Source: Alcaligenaceae bacterium UBA6179 (GTDB taxonomy: Bacteria; Pseudomonadota; Gammaproteobacteria; Burkholderiales; Burkholderiaceae_B). Taken from it: a stretch of DNA of 15,444 nucleotides. Of the stretch, positions 6,591 through 14,467 are shown piece by piece; position 1 is the stretch's first letter; each line of letters opens with the position of its first letter. Below the pieces are notes generated by a model. It was not told the DNA's origin and searched no databases. It saw nothing but the letters and a program-made list of their open reading frames with translations. The stretch spans positions 7,645-23,088 of the forward strand of contig DITR01000181.1 in assembly GCA_002422175.1 (NCBI GenBank), read 5' to 3'. A program made the translations under genes and the position numbers.

Positions 6591-8000
6591 ATGAGTACGC
6601 AAGATGTTCTAAAAATGATTACTGATAACGACGTCAAATTTGTTGACTTCCGATTCACAGATACCCTCGGCAAAGAGCAGCACGTTTCAGCCCCCGTGTC
6701 TCAAATTGATGCAGACAAACTCGAATCTGGTCAAGCGTTTGATGGTTCGTCAATTGCTGGCTGGAAAGGCATCGAAGCGTCTGACATGTTGTTGTTACCA
6801 GACTTAAATACTGCCCATTTAGACCCTTTTCGTGATGAGGGCACCCTCATTTTGACGTGTGATGTCGTTGAACCGTCAGACATGAAAGGTTATGACCGTG
6901 ACCCCCGTTCGCTCGCACGTCGGGCAGAGGCTTACCTTAAATCAAGTGGCCTCGGTGACACCGCATACTTCGGCCCTGAGCCTGAATTCTTTGTGTTTGA
7001 TGGCGTGACCTGGAGCGACGACATGTCTGGCTCTTCAGTCAAAATCAAATCTGACGAAGGTAGTTGGTCAACCAACCTCGACTCTGAGGGTGGCAACATG
7101 GGCCATCGTCCGCGCGTTAAGGGTGGTTACTTTCCAGTACCGCCTGTTGATTCGTTTCAAGACATGCGTTCTGAAATGTGCTTACTTTTAGAAGAGCAAG
7201 GCGTACCCGTTGAGGTGCATCACCACGAAGTGGCGGGTGCAGGTCAGCAAGAAATCGGTACAAAATTTAGTACCCTTGTACAACGTGCCGATTGGACACA
7301 AATTCTTAAATACACCGTTCACAATGTCGCCCATGCCTACGGCAAAACAGCCACATTTATGCCCAAACCCATTGTTGGCGATAACGGCTCAGGTATGCAC
7401 GTTCATCAATCAATCTGGAAAGACGGTCAAAACCTGTTTGCAGGTAATGGTTACGCCGGCTTGTCTGAATTTGCCTTGTACTACATTGGCGGCATCATTA
7501 AGCATGCGCGTGCTTTAAACGCCATTACTAACCCAGGTACAAATTCATACAAGCGTTTAGTTCCTCATTACGAAGCACCGGTTAAATTGGCTTACTCTGC
7601 CCGCAACCGTTCTGCATCTATTCGAATTCCTTACGTGAGCAACCCTAAAGGTCGTCGTATTGAAGCACGTTTTCCAGACCCACTTGCCAACCCTTATTTG
7701 GCATTCTCTGCCTTGATGATGGCTGGCCTTGATGGTGTGCAGAACAAAATTCACCCAGGCGACCCAGCTGACAAAAACTTGTATGACTTGCCGCCAGAAG
7801 AAGACGCAAAGATTCCAACCGTTTGCCACTCGCTTGATCAAGCGCTTGAGGCTCTCGACAAAGATCGCGAATTTCTAACGCGTGGTGGTGTGTTTAGCAA
7901 TGAAATGCTCGATGCCTACATTGATTTAAAAATGCAAGAGGTTACTCGTTTACGCATGACAACTCATCCAATTGAGTTTGACATGTACTACAGCCTCTAA
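6591..8000 (+). CDS. glnA: Glutamine synthetase type I (adenylylatable)
   Basis: Makes glutamine from glutamate, ammonia and ATP; a cytoplasmic dodecamer and the main ammonia-assimilation enzyme under nitrogen limitation. The 469 aa match the E. coli enzyme's length. Motifs seen: FDGSSIAGWKG (50-60), metal-ligand glutamates in GPEPEFF (E130, E132), E213 and E221, the ATP-site signature KPIVGDNGSGMHVHQS (259-274) with H270, the glutamate-binding region NRSASIRIP (339-347), and KNLYDLPPEE (395-404), where Y398 is the expected adenylylation target of GlnE, so activity is probably tuned by reversible adenylylation. The ATG at 6591 follows GGAG with 5-nt spacing. It is preceded by a sigma-54 promoter and NtrC-like sites and followed by ntrB and ntrC, the classical nitrogen-regulated glnA-ntrBC arrangement. 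Confidence 0.98.
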   Translation: MSTQDVLKMITDNDVKFVDFRFTDTLGKEQHVSAPVSQIDADKLESGQAFDGSSIAGWKGIEASDMLLLPDLNTAHLDPFRDEGTLILTCDVVEPSDMKGYDRDPRSLARRAEAYLKSSGLGDTAYFGPEPEFFVFDGVTWSDDMSGSSVKIKSDEGSWSTNLDSEGGNMGHRPRVKGGYFPVPPVDSFQDMRSEMCLLLEEQGVPVEVHHHEVAGAGQQEIGTKFSTLVQRADWTQILKYTVHNVAHAYGKTATFMPKPIVGDNGSGMHVHQSIWKDGQNLFAGNGYAGLSEFALYYIGGIIKHARALNAITNPGTNSYKRLVPHYEAPVKLAYSARNRSASIRIPYVSNPKGRRIEARFPDPLANPYLAFSALMMAGLDGVQNKIHPGDPADKNLYDLPPEEDAKIPTVCHSLDQALEALDKDREFLTRGGVFSNEMLDAYIDLKMQEVTRLRMTTHPIEFDMYYSL

Positions 8001-8025
8001 TTTGATCGCTGTTAATAAGTAGGTG

Positions 8026-8055
8026 GGTGCGAGGTTCTTAATCAGACCTCGCCCC
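8026..8055 (+). terminator. Hairpin between glnA and ntrB, probable attenuator
   Basis: GCGAGGT (8029-8035) pairs with ACCTCGC (8046-8052), and the stem continues past one mismatch with GG (8026-8027) against CC (8054-8055); the loop is 10 nt. No T-run follows, so it is not a standard intrinsic terminator. It lies 8 nt before the ntrB start codon and would lower ntrB-ntrC expression relative to glnA or stabilise the glnA 3' end, similar in principle to the enteric glnA-glnL intergenic terminator. Confidence 0.5.
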
Positions 8056-8062
8056 AATTCAA

Positions 8063-9115
8063 ATGATTCAAACCCTTGTACTTGATCTGCTTTCAACGAC
8101 TGTCTTGCTTCTCAATCAAGATGGTGGCGTCGAAGAATGCAATACCGCTGCACAAGACTTGCTAGGCAGATCTAAGCGACACATTGTGGGTCAAATGGCA
8201 ATCAGTCTGTTTGAAAACGATGCTGATGTCGCTCAATCCATTCATTTAGCTTGCATGGGTGTTTTACAAGGTCGACGTCAAGGTGCCGTGCTGAGTAGAC
8301 CTGGTGACCATCTTGAAGTGTCCCTCACAACGATGAGTTTGACCCAACAACCCTGGGCAGCCATTATTGAAATTAAGCCTATTGAGCACCGTTTAGTGGT
8401 CGATCGCACTCAACGCTTAATTGATGAAATCAATACGCAACACGCACTACTCAGTAATTTAGCGCATGAAGTTAAAAACCCGCTTGGGGGTCTTCGTGGC
8501 GCCGCACAGTTGCTTGAGGCTGAACTACCTGATCAACGATTAACGGAATATACGCAAGTCATTATTTCTGAAGCTGATCGGCTTCAAGCTTTAGTTGATC
8601 GCTTAGCTGTGCCGCAAACTCAACCACGTGAGTGGGAAAGCCTCAATATTCACGAAGTGTGTGATCGCGTTTCAGCTTTAATAGAAGCTGAGTTTGCGTC
8701 AGTCAAACTCACACGTGATTATGATGCGTCAATTCCTAATATTCGGGGTGATTCGCAAAGACTGGTTCAAGCGCTGCTCAATGTGGCACGTAATGCCGCA
8801 CAAGAGCTCACCAGTCAGCCCATTACGGTGCTGCCTCATATTGTCATCAGAACACGCGTTGCGCGCCGAGTGACGTTGCGAGATCGCCAGCATAAATTAG
8901 CTGTGGTGGTGTCTGTGATTGATAACGGGCCTGGCGTACCCGAAGCATTACAAGACCGTATTTTTCACCCACTCGTAACGGGTCGCGAGGGGGGTTCTGG
9001 TCTGGGGCTGAGTATTGCTCAAGATCTCGTTCAACAACATGGCGGCGTCATCGAGTTTGATTCGCGTGCACAATGCACCGAATTTCGTATGATGTTGCCG
9101 CTGGAGCAAACATGA
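8063..9115 (+). CDS. ntrB: NtrB (GlnL) nitrogen-regulation histidine kinase/phosphatase
   Basis: Soluble two-component sensor that phosphorylates NtrC when nitrogen is scarce and dephosphorylates it when PII signals sufficiency. The 350 aa match the enteric protein in size and layout: an N-terminal PAS-type sensor domain (about 1-105), the phosphoacceptor helix NLAHEVKNPLGGLRG (132-146) with H135, the N-box NVARNAAQ (240-247), G1 box DNGPGV (287-292), and an F/G2 region FHPLVTGREGGSGLGLS (301-317). No membrane segment is visible, as expected. The ATG at 8063 has no Shine-Dalgarno sequence, but an in-frame stop at 8039-8041 leaves no upstream alternative; the hairpin at 8026-8055 sits just before it. 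The stop overlaps the ntrC start by 4 bp. Confidence 0.95.
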   Translation: MIQTLVLDLLSTTVLLLNQDGGVEECNTAAQDLLGRSKRHIVGQMAISLFENDADVAQSIHLACMGVLQGRRQGAVLSRPGDHLEVSLTTMSLTQQPWAAIIEIKPIEHRLVVDRTQRLIDEINTQHALLSNLAHEVKNPLGGLRGAAQLLEAELPDQRLTEYTQVIISEADRLQALVDRLAVPQTQPREWESLNIHEVCDRVSALIEAEFASVKLTRDYDASIPNIRGDSQRLVQALLNVARNAAQELTSQPITVLPHIVIRTRVARRVTLRDRQHKLAVVVSVIDNGPGVPEALQDRIFHPLVTGREGGSGLGLSIAQDLVQQHGGVIEFDSRAQCTEFRMMLPLEQT

Positions 9116-10764
9116 AACCCGTCTGGATCGTTGACGATGATCAAGCCATTCGCTGGGTGCTTGAAAAAGCACTTGAAAAGGCTGGCATTCAAACAGTCAG
9201 TTTCGCTGGGTCACATGATGTTGAAGAGGCGCTTGATACCGAATCGCCAGCCGCAATTGTGTCTGATATTCGCATGCCTGGCATGAACGGGTTGGTTTTA
9301 CTTAAAAAAATAAAAGCACGTTTCCCTGATTTACCCGTCATCATCATGACAGCGCATACTGACTTACAAAGCACTGTTTCGGCTTTTCAAGATGGCGCTT
9401 TTGATTTTCTCGCCAAACCTTTTGACGTTAACGAAGCAGTCTCTTTAGTGAATCGGGCTTTGCATGATGCACAATCTCGTGCACATCCCGAGCTCGATAC
9501 TGACGAGCAAATGAATGAATTACCGGTCACGGCACAAACCCAGCACGGTGCACCAACTACTTTACTGACACAATCTTCCTCTGCGGCCATGCAAGAGGTC
9601 TTTAGGGCAATTGGTCGTTTGTCTCAATCAAGCGTTACAGTCTTAATTACAGGGCAATCTGGTACGGGCAAAGAGTTGGTTGCCAGAGCCTTACATAATC
9701 ACAGTGCTCGCAAATTAGGGCCATTTGTCGCGCTCAATACGGCGGCTATTCCACGCGACCTTTTAGAGGCAGAACTATTTGGCCATGAGCGCGGTGCGTT
9801 TACTGGTGCCAGTGCACTGCGACGTGGTCGTTTTGAAGAAGCCAGTACAGGTACTTTATTTTTAGATGAAATTGGTGATATGCCACTTGAGCTTCAAACA
9901 AGGCTTTTGCGTGTTTTATCAGAAGGCACTTTTTACAGAGTTGGCGGAACGCAAGCCATCAAAGTAGATGTTCGCATTATTGCTGCCACACATCAACCAC
10001 TTGAACAACGGGTATTACAAGGCAAGTTTCGCGAAGATTTATTTCATCGTTTAAATGTTATTCGATTGCGACTGCCTGCACTCCGTGAACGACGCGATGA
10101 TATTGAAACGCTCGCACGACATTTTTTAGTGAGCAGTGCTCGCTCACTTAATATTCCTGCTAAGGTACTCACCCCAAAAGCGTTAGAAACATTAAAAGCA
10201 TTTGATTACCCGGGTAATGTGCGGCAACTAGAAAACTTTTGTCATTGGTTGACTGTTATGGCACCAGGACAAACAATTGGGCCAAATGACTTGCCTCCTG
10301 AGCTGATGGTGCTTGAGGTGCCTTTACCTGTTTCTTCATCAACTACTGCGGCATCGCCTGCAGACGTTACACTCAAGTCAAACCCTCACATACCTAGCAA
10401 CATACCTAGCATTGAGACGTTTGAATCAAATCAATTTAGCCCATCAATCACTCAGCCTACAGCGGGCTATGTTGTTTCGAATTCGCATCATATTTCGCCT
10501 GAATCGCATACTCAAGCCAGCGTTACTGGAATGGTAGGTGGTTCATCTAATTGGGCTGAGCCTTTATCAATCAAGGCTGAGGCTTTGCTTCGATCAGAGA
10601 GCACTGACATTTGGGGTGAGTTGTCGCGTGAGTTTGATCAGGTATTAATTGAAGCCGCATTAAAGGTTTGCAAAGGCCGCCGTGTTGAAGCGGCCAACCG
10701 TTTAGGCATGGGTCGCAACACGATTACACGCAAGTTGCGTGAACTGAACATTGATTCTGATTAG
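9112..10764 (+). CDS. ntrC: NtrC (GlnG) sigma-54 activator, nitrogen response regulator
   Basis: Phosphorylated NtrC binds enhancers and uses ATP hydrolysis to open sigma-54 promoters such as the one upstream of glnA. The ATG at 9112 (GGAG with 5-nt spacing, ATGA overlap with ntrB) puts the receiver motif WIVDDD at the N terminus; an upstream in-frame ATG at 9073 would add 13 unrelated residues. Domains of the 550-aa protein: receiver 1-118 (phosphoacceptor D52, K102), AAA+ domain about 150-400 with Walker A GQSGTGKE (181-188), GAFTGA loop (228-233), Walker B LFLDEIGD (249-256) and REDLFHRL (308-315), and a C-terminal Fis-type HTH (about 505-545, AANRLGMGRNTITRKL). It is longer than the 469-aa E. 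coli protein mainly because of a Ser/Pro/Thr-rich linker at about 402-496 containing a tandem repeat. Only 1 bp separates its stop from the convergent fbpC stop. Confidence 0.96.
   Translation: MKPVWIVDDDQAIRWVLEKALEKAGIQTVSFAGSHDVEEALDTESPAAIVSDIRMPGMNGLVLLKKIKARFPDLPVIIMTAHTDLQSTVSAFQDGAFDFLAKPFDVNEAVSLVNRALHDAQSRAHPELDTDEQMNELPVTAQTQHGAPTTLLTQSSSAAMQEVFRAIGRLSQSSVTVLITGQSGTGKELVARALHNHSARKLGPFVALNTAAIPRDLLEAELFGHERGAFTGASALRRGRFEEASTGTLFLDEIGDMPLELQTRLLRVLSEGTFYRVGGTQAIKVDVRIIAATHQPLEQRVLQGKFREDLFHRLNVIRLRLPALRERRDDIETLARHFLVSSARSLNIPAKVLTPKALETLKAFDYPGNVRQLENFCHWLTVMAPGQTIGPNDLPPELMVLEVPLPVSSSTTAASPADVTLKSNPHIPSNIPSIETFESNQFSPSITQPTAGYVVSNSHHISPESHTQASVTGMVGGSSNWAEPLSIKAEALLRSESTDIWGELSREFDQVLIEAALKVCKGRRVEAANRLGMGRNTITRKLRELNIDSD
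10388..10411 (+). repeat. Two perfect tandem copies of a 12-bp unit inside ntrC
   Basis: ACATACCTAGCA occurs twice back to back (10388-10399 and 10400-10411). The unit is a multiple of three, so the frame is kept, giving IPSNIPS in the low-complexity linker between the AAA+ and DNA-binding domains of NtrC. It looks like a recent in-frame duplication in a region under weak length constraint. Confidence 0.9.
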
Positions 10765-10765
10765 G

Positions 10766-11485
10766 TCAAAGGGTTAGGCTTGTTTTTTTTGCAAACTGGT
10801 GCATGGTATCGACTGTGCCCCAATGTACTAATTGGCCATTGACCATAAAGCCAACATAATCAGCCATCGCGAAAGCTTCATCATAATTATGGGTCACCAT
10901 TAATGCTGTATGGTGAGTTTTTTTTAGTATTTGACGCAATTCGTGCGCTAAATGCTCTCGCGTATCAATATCTAGATTAGAAAAAGGCTCATCTAATAAT
11001 AAAATGTCTGGATCGGGCGCAAGAGAACGTGCCAAGGCAACACGTTGTTGTTGGCCCCCTGATAATTCATGCGGGTAACGATCTGATAGGTCGCTTAAGC
11101 CAACTAAATCAAGCAAAAAAGCCACCCGCTCATGTCGCATCTGAGGTTTTAAGCGCCGCAAACCGAAACCAATATTGCTTTTAACGTCTAAATGTGGAAA
11201 TAACGCATAATCTTGAAACATCATGCCAACATGACGGTTTTCAGGGGGTACGCGTTGATCGGCTGAAGTCATCACCTCGCCATCAATCGTTATAGAGCCT
11301 TGCTGAATGGGCTCAAAACCAGCCACAGCCCTTAATATGGTTGTTTTACCTGACCCTGAAGCACCCAGTAAGCAACCGATTTGCCCAGGCTCTAGCGTAA
11401 ACGAAACCCCGTTAACAGCCGCGTTAGGTTTGCCTTGTAAAGGGTAGGTCACGCGAATATTGTTGATTTCAAGCTTGCCAGACAA
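10766..11485 (-). CDS. fbpC: Ferric-iron ABC transporter ATP-binding protein, lacking the C-terminal regulatory domain
   Basis: Energises ferric-iron uptake with FbpA and FbpB. The nucleotide-binding domain is complete: Walker A GASGSGKTT (41-49), Q-loop FQDYALFPHL (90-99, Q91), signature LSGGQQQRVALARSL (141-155), Walker B ILLLDEP (161-167) and H-loop H199. GQIGCLLG and FQDYALFPHL are typical of the FbpC/AfuC branch. It ends at 239 aa, whereas FbpC proteins are usually about 350 aa with a TOBE-like regulatory domain; here the protein stops just past the NBD, abutting the convergent ntrC. The start is a TTG at 11485 preceded by AGAGGG with 9-nt spacing; an in-frame TAG just upstream excludes earlier starts. 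An A8 run (minus strand) lies near the 3' end. It is the third gene of a compact fbpA-fbpB-fbpC operon, 27 nt after fbpB. Confidence 0.88.
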   Translation of the reverse strand: MSGKLEINNIRVTYPLQGKPNAAVNGVSFTLEPGQIGCLLGASGSGKTTILRAVAGFEPIQQGSITIDGEVMTSADQRVPPENRHVGMMFQDYALFPHLDVKSNIGFGLRRLKPQMRHERVAFLLDLVGLSDLSDRYPHELSGGQQQRVALARSLAPDPDILLLDEPFSNLDIDTREHLAHELRQILKKTHHTALMVTHNYDEAFAMADYVGFMVNGQLVHWGTVDTMHQFAKKTSLTL

Positions 11486-11512
11486 AGTAAAGACCCTCTA
11501 TACAAAAAACGG

Positions 11513-13186
11513 TTAAACCGAACGTTGTTGTGCACGTGCTAATAAAATGACGGGTAACAACCCTAACAAAACAATCATCAACGCTGCAATGGCGCCTTCT
11601 TCATACATGCCACGTGACGCTTCACCATAAAGCAAAGTGGCCAGTGTTTCAAAATTAATGGGTCGCAACATCAAGGTTGCAGGCAACTCTTTCATGGTGT
11701 CAACAAACACTAATAATGCGGCTGAGATCATAGCAGGCTTCAATAATGGCACATGAACACGCCACAACGTGCGCGATGACGATTCACCCAAGAGCCGGGC
11801 AGCTTGTTCAATGGAGGAGGGAATACGTGCTAAACCCGCTTCAATTGAGCCATTGGCAATCGCTAAGAACCGAATCACATAAGCTAACAACAAACCTGCG
11901 GTTGACCCTAACACCACCAAGTGGGTCATTTGAAATTGCACTAACCCCATTACCCATTCAATGACTTGGTCCATCATTAACAAAGGGCCCAACAAGCCGA
12001 TCGCTAAAACGGTACCTGGTACGGCGTAACCCAGACTGGCAAGGCGGGAAAATAATTTACCCAAAGAATGTTCACTGGCACTGTCTCGCATGCGACGTGC
12101 GGCCCATGCCACCACTAAACCGAGCGAAACAGTCAATACCGTTGCAACTGATGCGATCGCTAAAGTATTAAAACCCGCTTGAATCAGGTCATTTGATATG
12201 TTTACTTCTTGCCCCATACGTTTAAAAACCTGAATGACCAAGTACCCTGCAGGCAACACAAAACCAAAAATAATAGGTATGGCACCCAAAACCCAAGCGA
12301 GCACCACATGATGACCGTAAAGGGGTGTGGGAGTCATCGCACGCATGCGTTGCACCAAACTGTAACGTTGCCGCTGTCGCGCACGTTTTTCAATATGCAA
12401 AATAAACACCACAATAAAAAGCATACTCAAAGCAATTTGTGCCGCGCCAGCAAGATCGCTCCGGGTGACCCATGTGGTGTAAATAGCTAAGGTGAGCGTT
12501 TTAACGCCTAAAAACTCAGCAGCCCCAACATCATTCAGTGTTTCTAGTAAGGCTAAGGTTACCCCCACCACAATTGCAGGGCGTGCTAAAGGTAATGCCA
12601 CGCGCAAAAAAACACCACGTGGGGTTTCACCCAAAATACGGGCTGCTTCAACCACTGACGCCGCTTGCGTTAAAAACATGAACCGTGTTGTCAAATAAAC
12701 GTAGGGGTAGAGCACCACACCCAACAACAAGATGGCGCCCCATAAACCCCGAATATCGGGCAACCGAAATTCGCGGGGGCTGCTGTACCCTAAAACATCA
12801 CGAATCAGACTTTGTATAGGCCCAATAGGGTGCAAAATATCTAAGTAAGTGAAAGCGATAATGTAAGTTGGCACAGCCAAAGGCAACAATAACGCCCAAG
12901 TTAAAAAACGACGGCCAGGGTATTCGTAAGCGGTTACAAGCCAAGCGGCACCCGTACCTAAAAAAGTCACCACAGCCCCAACACCCAACAATAGTAAAAG
13001 CGTATTGATGAAAGCGTGCGGTAAAACATATGTGAGTAAATGCCCCCAATGCCCAACTGACCCTTGTATGGCTTCAAATAATAGAGACAAGAGGGGGGCG
13101 CAGACGACGAAAGCAATCACAAAAGCGGCAAACAGGTAGCGTTTGCCGCTTTCAAATAATGCGAAATTTTTTAAGACATTAACCAT
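11513..13186 (-). CDS. fbpB: Ferric-iron ABC transporter permease, fused two-domain
   Basis: Inner-membrane channel of the periplasmic-binding-protein-dependent Fe(III) uptake system. The 557 aa hold two homologous permease domains. Each has about six hydrophobic segments and one EAA loop that contacts the ATPase: EAARILGETPRGVFLRVALP at 180-199 and EQAARLLGESSSRTLWRVHV at 460-479. The halves are joined by a basic stretch (KRARQRQRYSLVQRMR, 267-282). This duplicated layout is typical of FbpB/SfuB/HitB. The ATG at 13186 follows AAGGG at short spacing, 14 nt after fbpA, so co-transcription with fbpA is expected. No missing elements are apparent. Confidence 0.93.
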   Translation of the reverse strand: MVNVLKNFALFESGKRYLFAAFVIAFVVCAPLLSLLFEAIQGSVGHWGHLLTYVLPHAFINTLLLLLGVGAVVTFLGTGAAWLVTAYEYPGRRFLTWALLLPLAVPTYIIAFTYLDILHPIGPIQSLIRDVLGYSSPREFRLPDIRGLWGAILLLGVVLYPYVYLTTRFMFLTQAASVVEAARILGETPRGVFLRVALPLARPAIVVGVTLALLETLNDVGAAEFLGVKTLTLAIYTTWVTRSDLAGAAQIALSMLFIVVFILHIEKRARQRQRYSLVQRMRAMTPTPLYGHHVVLAWVLGAIPIIFGFVLPAGYLVIQVFKRMGQEVNISNDLIQAGFNTLAIASVATVLTVSLGLVVAWAARRMRDSASEHSLGKLFSRLASLGYAVPGTVLAIGLLGPLLMMDQVIEWVMGLVQFQMTHLVVLGSTAGLLLAYVIRFLAIANGSIEAGLARIPSSIEQAARLLGESSSRTLWRVHVPLLKPAMISAALLVFVDTMKELPATLMLRPINFETLATLLYGEASRGMYEEGAIAALMIVLLGLLPVILLARAQQRSV

Positions 13187-13200
13187 AGCCCTTAGGTGCT

Positions 13201-14313
13201 TTACTGATCAAACCCGACTTTATCAACCAATTCACTGGCACGTTTACGGTATTTAGCGACGTCAGTTAACGGCATTGTGTCGGGCTTAAGTGTGCCAAAA
13301 CTTTCAATCACAGCATTCACTTTCACACCGGCTTTAACGGGATATTCAAAATTTGTGTCTGCGTACAAGGCTTGAGCCGCATCAGAGACTAAAAATTCCA
13401 TTAACTTAACGGCATTTTCTCGGTTGGGTGCAGACTTAGCAACCGCCGCACCACTGATATTAACAAAAGTGCCCCCTGACTTTTTGAATATGGGTTGAAT
13501 CACTTCAATCGCATCACCCCATATTCGCTGCTCGCTACCTACTGGCGCAGATTTCATTTGACCTGCATAGTAAGCGTTTGCAATGCCTATATTGCATATA
13601 CCCCCTAAGATATCACGCGCAACATTGCGATCACCGCCAGTCGCTTTACGTGCCAAATTCGCTTTCACCCCACGCAACCATGTTTCCGTTTCAGCTTCAC
13701 CGTTATGGGCAATCATGGCAGCGATGAGTGCAATATTGTAGGGGTGTTGACCTGCACGAATACACACTTGCCCTTTATATTTAGGGTCTGCCAAAGACTC
13801 GTATTCAAACGATTTAATGCCACTACCCACATTGGCATACAGCACACGGTCGCGTAATGACAAAGCAAACCAATCGTTATTAGCACTACGTAAGCGAGCG
13901 GGTATGGCATCGTTGAGTATTTTTGAATCAACTGGCTGAACGACCTGGGCATCTACCAAGTCGAGTAAGTTGCCAATGTCAACGGTCATCAAAACATCGG
14001 CGCTTGATTTGGCACCTTCAGTTTTAACGCGTTCGATCAAACCATCTTTAACAAATACAGTGTTCACTTTAATACCCGTATTGGCCGTGAAAAGTTCTAG
14101 CATCGGTGCAACGAGCTGAGGTTCACGCGTGGTATATAAATTGACTTCCTGAGTGGGTGAGGCGGCTTGGGTCACAGCAGGCAAAGACATGGCTGAAAAT
14201 ACTGCAACCGCTAAAAATCGACTTAATTTATTTTTTACAAAAAATATATTTCGTGACTTATTGAACACTTTATAGGGTGAATCTTTTATCGATTGCATGA
14301 TCGGCAAGAACAT
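13201..14313 (-). CDS. fbpA: Periplasmic ferric-iron-binding protein of an ABC transporter
   Basis: Captures Fe(III) in the periplasm and delivers it to FbpB. The N terminus has a signal peptide with hydrophobic core FLAVAVFSAMSLPAV (33-47) and probable cleavage after TQA (near residue 50). The preceding basic n-region is unusually long (about 32 residues), but the ATG at 14313 has AAAGG with 8-nt spacing and M6 (14298) has none. The mature part has the FbpA-family VNLYTTREPQLV opening (57-68), the ADVLMTVDIGNL segment (105-116), and the adjacent tyrosines YY (248-249) that bind iron in characterised FbpA proteins. Cysteines at 184 and 240 could form a disulfide. The full precursor is 370 aa. 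A Fur-box-like site upstream predicts iron repression of the operon. A transporter for another ferric complex is possible. Confidence 0.93.
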   Translation of the reverse strand: MFLPIMQSIKDSPYKVFNKSRNIFFVKNKLSRFLAVAVFSAMSLPAVTQAASPTQEVNLYTTREPQLVAPMLELFTANTGIKVNTVFVKDGLIERVKTEGAKSSADVLMTVDIGNLLDLVDAQVVQPVDSKILNDAIPARLRSANNDWFALSLRDRVLYANVGSGIKSFEYESLADPKYKGQVCIRAGQHPYNIALIAAMIAHNGEAETETWLRGVKANLARKATGGDRNVARDILGGICNIGIANAYYAGQMKSAPVGSEQRIWGDAIEVIQPIFKKSGGTFVNISGAAVAKSAPNRENAVKLMEFLVSDAAQALYADTNFEYPVKAGVKVNAVIESFGTLKPDTMPLTDVAKYRKRASELVDKVGFDQ

Positions 14314-14334
14314 GGTGAAACCTTTGAATAGTAA

Positions 14335-14349
14335 TGAGAATGATTGCTA
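14335..14349. promoter_or_regulatory. Fur-box-like site upstream of fbpA
   Basis: TGAGAATGATTGCTA matches the Fur 7-1-7 consensus TGATAAT-N-ATTATCA at 10 of 14 positions, with a strong left half. It lies 22 nt upstream of the fbpA start codon and directly downstream of a candidate -10, so a bound repressor would cover the transcription start. The iron-transport function of the operon makes a real Fur site likely. Confidence 0.65.
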
Positions 14350-14364
14350 ATTGTATCTATCATA
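14350..14364 (-). promoter_or_regulatory. Candidate -10 elements of the fbpABC promoter
   Basis: On the minus strand, TACAAT (14350-14355) and TATGAT (14359-14364) each match TATAAT at 5 of 6 bases. No convincing -35 is found at 17 bp for either. Transcription from TACAAT would start within the Fur-like site. Confidence 0.4.
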
Positions 14365-14422
14365 CCTGTTTTTTAAAATAAATATTGCAAAAAACATAAG
14401 CTTTATGATGTATAAACATTTA

Positions 14423-14446
14423 CTATCACTTAAATTTTATTGATAG
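14423..14446. promoter_or_regulatory. 24-bp imperfect palindrome upstream of ridA
   Basis: CTATCA (14423-14428) and TGATAG (14441-14446) are inverted copies, and most bases between them also pair across the centre (10 of 12 pairs overall). It ends 21 bp before the ridA start codon, in the ridA/fbpA divergent region. It could be an operator for ridA; the regulator is unknown. Confidence 0.35.
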
Positions 14447-14467
14447 CTTTCACGCAAAAGGAACACC

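Noticed and set aside
9073..9111. Upstream in-frame ATG that would lengthen NtrC by 13 residues
   Set aside because: The added residues do not belong to the receiver domain. The ATG at 9112 has a good GGAG site and the ATGA coupling with ntrB.
10765..10790. T8 run after ntrC as an intrinsic terminator
   Set aside because: No stable G+C-rich stem precedes it; the run is part of the fbpC coding sequence (Lys-Lys codons).
13713..13952. Antisense-frame and other-frame open frames inside fbpA, fbpB, glnA, ntrC and the ACAD gene
   Set aside because: They have no recognisable protein features and lie entirely within well-supported genes; they are frame shadows.
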